Part shown: in pieces, positions 58,857-64,000 of the stretch
Layout of the letters: each line of letters opens with the position of its first letter
Position numbering within the stretch: the first letter of the stretch is position 1
Origin: a virus
Virus record (IMG/VR): IMGVR_UViG_3300042465_004012
Span: 1-64,000 of that record
Reading direction: 5' to 3' (one strand)
DNA: 64,000 nucleotides
Notes under the pieces: generated by a model
What the model was told of the DNA's origin: nothing
Seen by the model: only the letters and a program-made list of their open reading frames with translations
The model's database searches: none
Made by a program: the position numbers and the translations under genes

Positions 58857-59105
58857 TTATTTTTTATTGTTTTTATCATTGTGTGTAAGCCATGCTTGTG
58901 ACTCCCAAAATTTTTCAAGAGGGAGTTGTTTGTCATTTGGGCTATTATGCCATATGCACCGCATTACACCACCTACTTCATGTAACACTGAAGCACACCA
59001 ATCATCACAATATCCATATTTCTTGATTTGAACATGTAAATTGTGTTTAGAAACTTCAGTTTTAAAAGTTTCATATATTGGCGGAATTGTCTTTTTTCTT
59101 GCCAT
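58857..59105 (-). CDS. Small hypothetical protein under early promoter
   Basis: 82 residues. MARKKTIPPIYETFKTEVSK and QIKKYGYCDDWCASVLHEVG with several Cys, His and Trp. Own sigma70-like promoter, leaderless start. Unknown; early expression suggests a host-takeover or regulatory role, by inference only. Confidence 0.6.
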   Translation of the reverse strand: MARKKTIPPIYETFKTEVSKHNLHVQIKKYGYCDDWCASVLHEVGGVMRCIWHNSPNDKQLPLEKFWESQAWLTHNDKNNKK

Positions 59106-59112
59106 AATGCAT

Positions 59113-59140
59113 ATTATAACAGAATTCTTCTATGTGTCAA
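59113..59140 (-). promoter_or_regulatory. Early sigma70-like promoter, reverse strand
   Basis: On the - strand TTGACA (59140-59135), 16 bp, TATAAT (59118-59113) with extended TGT; ATG 59105 is eight bases after the -10. Confidence 0.85.
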
Positions 59141-59144
59141 TACA

Positions 59145-59151
59145 CTAAATA
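59145..59151 (+). promoter_or_regulatory. Late-type promoter (CTAAATA)
   Basis: CTAAATA; predicted start near 59157, with AGAGGA before ATG 59172. Lies just outside the divergent early promoter. Confidence 0.45.
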
Positions 59152-59171
59152 ATCATAAAGAGGACCACTTC

Positions 59172-61103
59172 ATGGACCATATGGCGAAATATTATAAGAA
59201 TCTATCTGAGCACCTTTTCAACGAAAGAGATAATTTGCTTAGATTGTTAAGCGAGAGAGCTCCAGCTCCTAAAAAATCACAGTCTCGCTTAGTTGATGGT
59301 GTTTGGGTTGATGATAATGGTAATCCGGTTCAGGGTGCCCCAAATCCGCTTGCACCCCCAGATTTGTTGACTCCAAACGTAGATCCAATCTCACCTGCAG
59401 ATATGGTAGGTCCACCAAGTCCACCAAGTCCACCAAGTCCACCTGATCTAACGCCACCTCCTGGAATTGCTTTACCTGATCCAAACGAAGCTCCTGGTTT
59501 AATTGGTATAGGTGAACCTGGTTCACCTGGCGTAGCTCCACTACCACAAAATCCTAACCCAGCATTTACTCCACAGAACCCAGGAATATCTCCAGCTTCC
59601 CAGCTTCCATCATCGGGGACACCTGCACCGTCAGATAGAGAAAAAGAACAGGGTGATTATGAAGCTGCAAGAAGAGCTTATTACGCAAAAAGAAATCAAC
59701 AATCAAGAGATGAAGCAGAAGAAAATCTTGTACGAATGGGTGCCCTTAATCCAAGCTCAAGTGCGTCAACAAATGCAGCTAGAGCTGTAAGTCAATTACG
59801 TTCTCAGAGAGCACTGAAGAAAGGTAATGATAAATTTAATCAAGCTGATATTGACAGAATGGTAAAGAGCGATTCGAAAGAACGCTTTATGAGCCAAGCG
59901 GACAAAGACGCACGAAAAGCTAGAGATGCAACAGCTGTTGCGGGATTAGAAAAAGCTGGTCACGAGAAGCTGGGACATACTCAAAACGCAAGAGGCGAAT
60001 GGGTTGATGCACAAGGAAAGCCTGCTTCACTTGTTGGTCCAACCGTTGACAGATTTGGACCAGATAAAATAATCCAAGGAACGAGTATGACTTATGGTGA
60101 GTTTGAAAGACAAACTGGTCGTAAGTATGATGCAACAAATAAAGAGGACAGCACTTTAGTAAGTAGACTAGCAGGGGCTGGAAGATATAGTTCAGAAGCA
60201 GCAAGACAAGGAGCTCTTAGCTCTGATGCAATGAATCAAGGGTATCAAAGACAAAACGATGAAATGGCTAGAGAGACCGGAAAGCTTGATCGTCAAGTTG
60301 ATGTATCACAAAGAGAATTAGATCGTTTTAGAAATGATCCAAAATATCGTGAAAGTCAAAGAAATATCGATTCACAAGGAAGACAAATTGTAACTCCTGG
60401 GTTTATAAACAATATTGCACAACAAACTGCCGCTGATCTAAGAGATCGTACAGATGTTCCGGTTGATGTAAATAATGACCGTGGTTCAATAGAAGATAGA
60501 GGTCCCAAGACAAGAGGTGGTCAGGTTACACAGGCTGCAGCAAATATGACAGCTGCTCCGGTTCAACAACCAATTGCTTCAGTACAACCTTCAGTAAGTA
60601 CTGGTGGTATGAATCAACCAATGGATATCAATGATTTTCCAGCGGAAGAAGAAAAGCCGACTCCAGCTGGAGCAAATAGTGCTGTTGGTCAACCACAATT
60701 ACAAACCAGACAACAAGTTCCACCACCAGCATCAGCTCCAACATCTGTAGGACCACCATCAAGTAATACTAACCAAGTGAAACCTACTGTTGCACCTGCA
60801 CGTAATGCAACTATTCCACAACCTACTGCCACACCAGCCCGACCACCTGCTCCGGCTGCACCACCAGTAGCAGTTGGATCATCTGTGACAGCAAAAGCAG
60901 CAACAATGACTACCAAACCACAATTGGCTAGTGCTGGTGCTCCAATTGATGCACAACAAACAGGTGGACCGACTGCACAAAACAGAGGAATTCCAATTCC
61001 ATCAGCTAACCCAATGGCTGATGCACAGGCTGGACCCCTAGGTGCACCACTGAAGAAGAAACTGGTAACAACTGCTGGTAGAACTCCTAACATAAGAGCA
61101 TAA
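59172..61103 (+). CDS. Large low-complexity candidate head protein
   Basis: 643 residues from ATG 59172 (AGAGGA upstream; a longer frame from 59043 crosses the early promoter). N-terminus MDHMAKYYKNLSEHLFNERD then LLRLLSERAPAPKKS gives L-S-E sites at 11-13 and 26-28. The body is disordered: Pro-rich (GPPSPPSPPSPPDLTPPPG), a charged helical middle (ARDATAVAGLEKAGHEKLGH) and a Pro/Ala/Thr tail. Probably packaged or a virion linker; no catalytic motif. Shares one base with the next start (TAATG). Confidence 0.6.
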   Translation: MDHMAKYYKNLSEHLFNERDNLLRLLSERAPAPKKSQSRLVDGVWVDDNGNPVQGAPNPLAPPDLLTPNVDPISPADMVGPPSPPSPPSPPDLTPPPGIALPDPNEAPGLIGIGEPGSPGVAPLPQNPNPAFTPQNPGISPASQLPSSGTPAPSDREKEQGDYEAARRAYYAKRNQQSRDEAEENLVRMGALNPSSSASTNAARAVSQLRSQRALKKGNDKFNQADIDRMVKSDSKERFMSQADKDARKARDATAVAGLEKAGHEKLGHTQNARGEWVDAQGKPASLVGPTVDRFGPDKIIQGTSMTYGEFERQTGRKYDATNKEDSTLVSRLAGAGRYSSEAARQGALSSDAMNQGYQRQNDEMARETGKLDRQVDVSQRELDRFRNDPKYRESQRNIDSQGRQIVTPGFINNIAQQTAADLRDRTDVPVDVNNDRGSIEDRGPKTRGGQVTQAAANMTAAPVQQPIASVQPSVSTGGMNQPMDINDFPAEEEKPTPAGANSAVGQPQLQTRQQVPPPASAPTSVGPPSSNTNQVKPTVAPARNATIPQPTATPARPPAPAAPPVAVGSSVTAKAATMTTKPQLASAGAPIDAQQTGGPTAQNRGIPIPSANPMADAQAGPLGAPLKKKLVTTAGRTPNIRA

Positions 61104-61636
61104 TGAGTAAATATTTAAAATATTTCATAGAAGCTAACGCTCCAGGAAAGGGACCAAGTATCGTTCCGGGAACAGAATCCATCGACAGTGGTGCTGTAGT
61201 TGGATTAGGTGGATCAGAGATTTTTGCAGATATCATTGTTCGAAATCCATCAGGAAAGGGTATTTCGCCAACAACAACAGCAGTAAAAAAACCTAGCTTT
61301 GGTTTGGGTTTTGATCTTACTCCAACTCTTGCTGCACAGGTTATGAATGTTATGCGTGCTCACGGTGACAAAGAAGCTAAAACTCGACTAGGGTTAAATG
61401 GTGACAGTAATGATACAGAGAACAACTATGATGAATTTGCTACATGGCAAGATGTCAATCAGGCTGTCGGAAACTATGTAAGAACACGAGTAAATACTGA
61501 CTTAAAACCCTATAAATTGGGGGCAGTTCCACTAAACCCGGTATCTCAATATGATGGTTTAGACACAACAAAAATGGGATTGATTGCTACTAAAAAAACC
61601 AAGGCAAAAGTAAAAATTAATCCAGCTAAATACTAA
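61103..61636 (+). CDS. Candidate head protein
   Basis: 177 residues. N-terminus MSKYLKYFIEANAPGKGPSI has F-I-E at 8-10, a near match to the targeting site. AVVGLGGSEIFADIIVRNPS and FDLTPTLAAQVMNVMRAHGD follow; the C-terminus is basic. Co-translated with the preceding protein. No family recognised. Confidence 0.55.
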   Translation: MSKYLKYFIEANAPGKGPSIVPGTESIDSGAVVGLGGSEIFADIIVRNPSGKGISPTTTAVKKPSFGLGFDLTPTLAAQVMNVMRAHGDKEAKTRLGLNGDSNDTENNYDEFATWQDVNQAVGNYVRTRVNTDLKPYKLGAVPLNPVSQYDGLDTTKMGLIATKKTKAKVKINPAKY

Positions 61637-61674
61637 TACTAAAGTACTATAGACTTTACACAAAGGAAAAAATA

Positions 61675-62265
61675 ATGAATTATCTGACACAATATTACAA
61701 AAATCGTTGCGACCAACTGCAAGAACAAATTTCGCAAATCAACTACAGTCTCCGTAATTTATCGGAAGCTGTTGCTACCTCAACCATGGGCGCAGCCAAA
61801 ACAGGCATGTCAACTGGCCCAGTTTATGGTGGTGGTGGAACTTCAAATGACGTAATTGCAGATTTTATGAGTCGCTGGGGTCAACCTGGTTACGATGGAG
61901 CTGGTTTGGGTCGTTTGCTTGGTAGCATGGTCCCAAATAATAATGATGTAAATGCAGGCGAGGCAACAAGTTCTGCTGGTAATGGCGTGGGTGCAGCTGC
62001 TCAAAGAATTATGGCAGGAAAAAGCCCAACTTCATCAGCCTCAGCATCCGATAAAGTGGGTTCTGGTGTTGGTGCAGCTACTTCTGCAGGAACCAATAAT
62101 CAACAAACCGTTGATCAATTCCTCGCAAACTGGGGTCAACCTGGTTACGATGGAGCTGCCTTGGGTCAATTGCTTGGTAACATGGTACCATCAAATGCTC
62201 CTGCTCCTAACGCTTATGGTACAGTTGGTTCACAAACAAGTAATCGCCGCAAACGCGGAATGTAA
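61675..62265 (+). CDS. Candidate head protein with internal WGQPGYDG duplication
   Basis: 196 residues. N-terminus MNYLTQYYKNRCDQLQEQIS then NYSLRNLSEAVATS with L-S-E at 29-31, similar in pattern to 59172. The body holds two copies of a 24-residue motif (SRWGQPGYDGAGLGRLLG and ANWGQPGYDGAALGQLLG) separated by an Ala/Ser linker. AAAGGA precedes the ATG. A terminator follows the stop. Unknown function. Confidence 0.6.
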   Translation: MNYLTQYYKNRCDQLQEQISQINYSLRNLSEAVATSTMGAAKTGMSTGPVYGGGGTSNDVIADFMSRWGQPGYDGAGLGRLLGSMVPNNNDVNAGEATSSAGNGVGAAAQRIMAGKSPTSSASASDKVGSGVGAATSAGTNNQQTVDQFLANWGQPGYDGAALGQLLGNMVPSNAPAPNAYGTVGSQTSNRRKRGM

Positions 62266-62451
62266 TCATAAAAACAATTTAGTTTTACTTTTGAAGAGCT
62301 CATCAAAAATCTTGGTGAGCTCTTCTCTTTTTTTGCAATATTGGTTATACTCTTTTAAAGTTTCTTTTCCATCAGTTTCAAGTCTACCAAGTTTATACAT
62401 GACAGATCCAAATTCGTAAATTTGTTCTTCAAGTTCTTTGTTTGAAATCAT
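62266..62451 (-). CDS. Small helical protein under early promoter
   Basis: 61 residues from ATG 62451, placed seven bases after a TATAAT; longer frames to 62553 read through the promoter. MISNKELEEQIYEFGSVMYK and EYNQYCKKREELTKIFDELF are helical. Its C-terminal coding carries the terminator hairpin of the opposite-strand gene. Unknown. Confidence 0.55.
   Translation of the reverse strand: MISNKELEEQIYEFGSVMYKLGRLETDGKETLKEYNQYCKKREELTKIFDELFKSKTKLFL
62293..62334 (+). terminator. Rho-independent terminator
   Basis: GAAGAGCTCA (62293-62302) and TGAGCTCTTC (62316-62325) form a ten-bp stem, followed by TCTTTTTTT (62326-62334). It ends the forward head-gene unit after 62265. Confidence 0.85.
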
Positions 62452-62457
62452 GTGTGT

Positions 62458-62486
62458 ATTATACTCCATAATTACCTTTAATCCAA
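62458..62486 (-). promoter_or_regulatory. Early sigma70-like promoter, reverse strand
   Basis: On the - strand TTGGAT (62486-62481), 17 bp, TATAAT (62463-62458); predicted start at 62451, the A of the ATG: leaderless. Confidence 0.7.
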
Positions 62487-62490
62487 CAGA

Positions 62491-62497
62491 ATAAATA
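62491..62497 (+). promoter_or_regulatory. Late-type promoter (ATAAATA), leaderless
   Basis: ATAAATA ends five bases before ATG 62503; predicted start is the A of the ATG. Divergent from the early promoter at 62458-62486. Confidence 0.65.
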
Positions 62498-62502
62498 GAT
62501 AT

Positions 62503-64000
62503 ATGAGTGACCATGTTAATAAGAATTTTATCTCCAGTATAACTGGTAAGCATTTGTTGACTGAATCAGATAAACGCTTAATTCTTAAAAAAGAAAAAGA
62601 AGCTGCTGAAATTTTACGTCTACAACAAGTAAAACTTCAAGAGGAATCTAATAAACAACGATTTATAGCAGCTCATTATGAAAAATTAAGAAATCCTTAT
62701 ATTCCATCATTAAATAAAGATTTTGCAAAATCTTTGAATGAATCTTTGAGTAGACATTTTTCTAGATTACCTAAGCATTTACATGAACAAGTAACTTCTC
62801 CTTCTGATTGGGTTCCACAAAACACTCCTGTTGGAATATTTTATGTAAATAAAATTACCGGTGAGTGGATGAATTCTTTTGGTCATGTAGCACTCAGTTT
62901 AGAAGATTTATTACACGCTACTGGTGAAGAAATGGATTCTGATGTATCGCAAAGATCATTAACTGCGCAAACAATTGAAGATCCAATACTTCCTGCAGCA
63001 ACAAGCATTCTTGACTATGAAATTTGGTCAACAACATTTTATGATGTTCCAACATGGAATACTGAAAGTTACACCACTTTCGCTATAGTTCCTTCTATCT
63101 TTTTAATAACAAATCAGTATAATGGATATAGAAATATAGGAAATACATCAGCATCTGACTGGACTACTGGTCTCAGAAATACATTTGTAAGTCTCGCTTC
63201 TTCCATTCCAGAAAGTAGAAGAGTATGTTTGGTATACGCATACTTTGATGAAATGGTTCCTTTTTCGTGGAATAAAACTGCATATTATGCAAATACATTG
63301 GACGGTGTAACTTATGGAAACAGAAGATTTTTGACTCCTTGGATGGATACAATGTATTCAGAGCATAAAGATCACTTTAAAACTGTGCTTCAATATTTGG
63401 ATTCAAACAATATAACAATTCCTTATTTCCAAGATGACAAGGAATCTGCGGCTCCAATATTTGGCTTGGATGGATTAGCTCTTTATTATGGACAATCAAG
63501 TTTTGATGCTTCCGGTAACCCAACAGCGATTTGGGCTAATACCGGTTATGGTGGAATATATTATTATGACGCAAGAATAACAGCATCATACATGCATGAT
63601 TCAAGATTTACTGGGCTTACAAATCCTCAATCAAATCAAACTTTGTCTGCTTCTATAGTAGATATATACAATTCTATACCAGGAAATACTCCATTTACAG
63701 GAAGTGCACCTGAATTGCTATCAAGAGCATATGGAGTAACTCATCCGGGCGACTTTGTTGCATATGGATTCTACAATGAAAGACCTTACAGTTATTATGG
63801 ACCCGGACCAGCAGTTACAGAATCTCAAAGAAGAAATGATATATCGATAAAACGTTCTCACTTGTCTGCAATGAATGAATTGATACAAGGAAATTATGCG
63901 TCAAGAGTTTTTTATGATACATTTGATGAAGTACCAAGATTTAATTCTTCAATTTATTCAGATTATGAAGAAGCTCCAATATCACCAGAAGAATCAATAT
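62503..64000 (+). CDS. Large virion-type protein, 3' truncated by window edge
   Basis: 499 codons are open to the right edge with no stop. N-terminus MSDHVNKNFISSITGKHLLT plus ESDKR gives an L-T-E site at 19-21, so it may be another packaged or processed head protein. A charged helical stretch follows (LILKKEKEAAEILRLQQVKL), then a large domain rich in Tyr, Trp and Ser (SDWVPQNTPVGIFYVNKITG, YEIWSTTFYDVPTWNTESYT, CLVYAYFDEMVPFSWNKTAY). The folded domain looks enzyme- or adhesin-like but no catalytic motif is recognised. Confidence 0.65.
   Translation, partial: MSDHVNKNFISSITGKHLLTESDKRLILKKEKEAAEILRLQQVKLQEESNKQRFIAAHYEKLRNPYIPSLNKDFAKSLNESLSRHFSRLPKHLHEQVTSPSDWVPQNTPVGIFYVNKITGEWMNSFGHVALSLEDLLHATGEEMDSDVSQRSLTAQTIEDPILPAATSILDYEIWSTTFYDVPTWNTESYTTFAIVPSIFLITNQYNGYRNIGNTSASDWTTGLRNTFVSLASSIPESRRVCLVYAYFDEMVPFSWNKTAYYANTLDGVTYGNRRFLTPWMDTMYSEHKDHFKTVLQYLDSNNITIPYFQDDKESAAPIFGLDGLALYYGQSSFDASGNPTAIWANTGYGGIYYYDARITASYMHDSRFTGLTNPQSNQTLSASIVDIYNSIPGNTPFTGSAPELLSRAYGVTHPGDFVAYGFYNERPYSYYGPGPAVTESQRRNDISIKRSHLSAMNELIQGNYASRVFYDTFDEVPRFNSSIYSDYEEAPISPEESI

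Noticed and set aside
1-64000. Prophage or temperate module
   Set aside because: No integrase, repressor, attachment site or partition gene seen; all recognised core genes are of lytic T4-like type.

Overview
The window is a 64 kb piece of an AT-rich, tightly packed lytic phage genome of the T4-like (myovirus) type. It carries recognisable T4-core genes: late sigma gp55, recombination nuclease gp47/gp46, sliding clamp gp45, clamp loader gp44/gp62, translational repressor RegA, family B polymerase gp43, recombinase UvsX, helicase gp41 and primase gp61. No integrase, repressor or other lysogeny gene is seen, and no capsid, terminase, portal or prohead protease gene lies here, so this is part of a larger genome. 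The fibre and structural style (collagen-like repeats, ATAAATA late promoters) fits aquatic T4-like phages. The host cannot be named from the sequence. Layout: (1) 1-8076, a very AT-rich sugar and glycosylation island of glycosyltransferases, methyltransferases, a HAD phosphatase, a sugar-phosphate nucleotidyltransferase, a GDPD-like protein, an NAD-dependent epimerase and a C-methyltransferase. (2) 8107-14078, gp55-47-46-45-44-62-regA in T4 order. (3) 14082-31578, an island of a glycosyltransferase, collagen-like and modular tail-fibre proteins and small accessory proteins. (4) 31609-33783, dUTPase, a reverse-strand three-gene membrane-protein (possibly lysis) cassette, and a MazG-like protein. 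(5) 33786-43498, polymerase, uvsX, helicase, primase, thyX and a B12-dependent class II ribonucleotide reductase. (6) 43504-46283, tRNA-Asn, a small membrane protein, HNH/EndoVII-like nucleases and a RuvC-like resolvase. (7) 46284-64000, late-region head-type proteins mixed with reverse-strand small early genes and tRNA-Tyr. The last protein runs off the right edge. Regulation is unusually readable. Eight sigma70-like promoters (TTGACA-like, 16-17 bp, often extended -10 TATAAT) mostly sit so that transcription should start at or within one base of the ATG. T4-type late promoters (TATAAATA or ATAAATA) stand upstream of fibre and head genes and the membrane-protein cassette, and three of these also predict leaderless messages. 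gp55, the factor that would read the late promoters, is itself behind an early-type promoter. At the resolvase gene a late promoter lies inside a perfect hairpin covering the start codon, the same logic known for some T4 genes. Most of the proteins in region 7 share short N-termini ending in (L/I)-x-E, resembling T4 capsid-targeting peptides cut by the prohead protease. They are therefore candidate internal head proteins, one with a C-terminal HNH nuclease motif.
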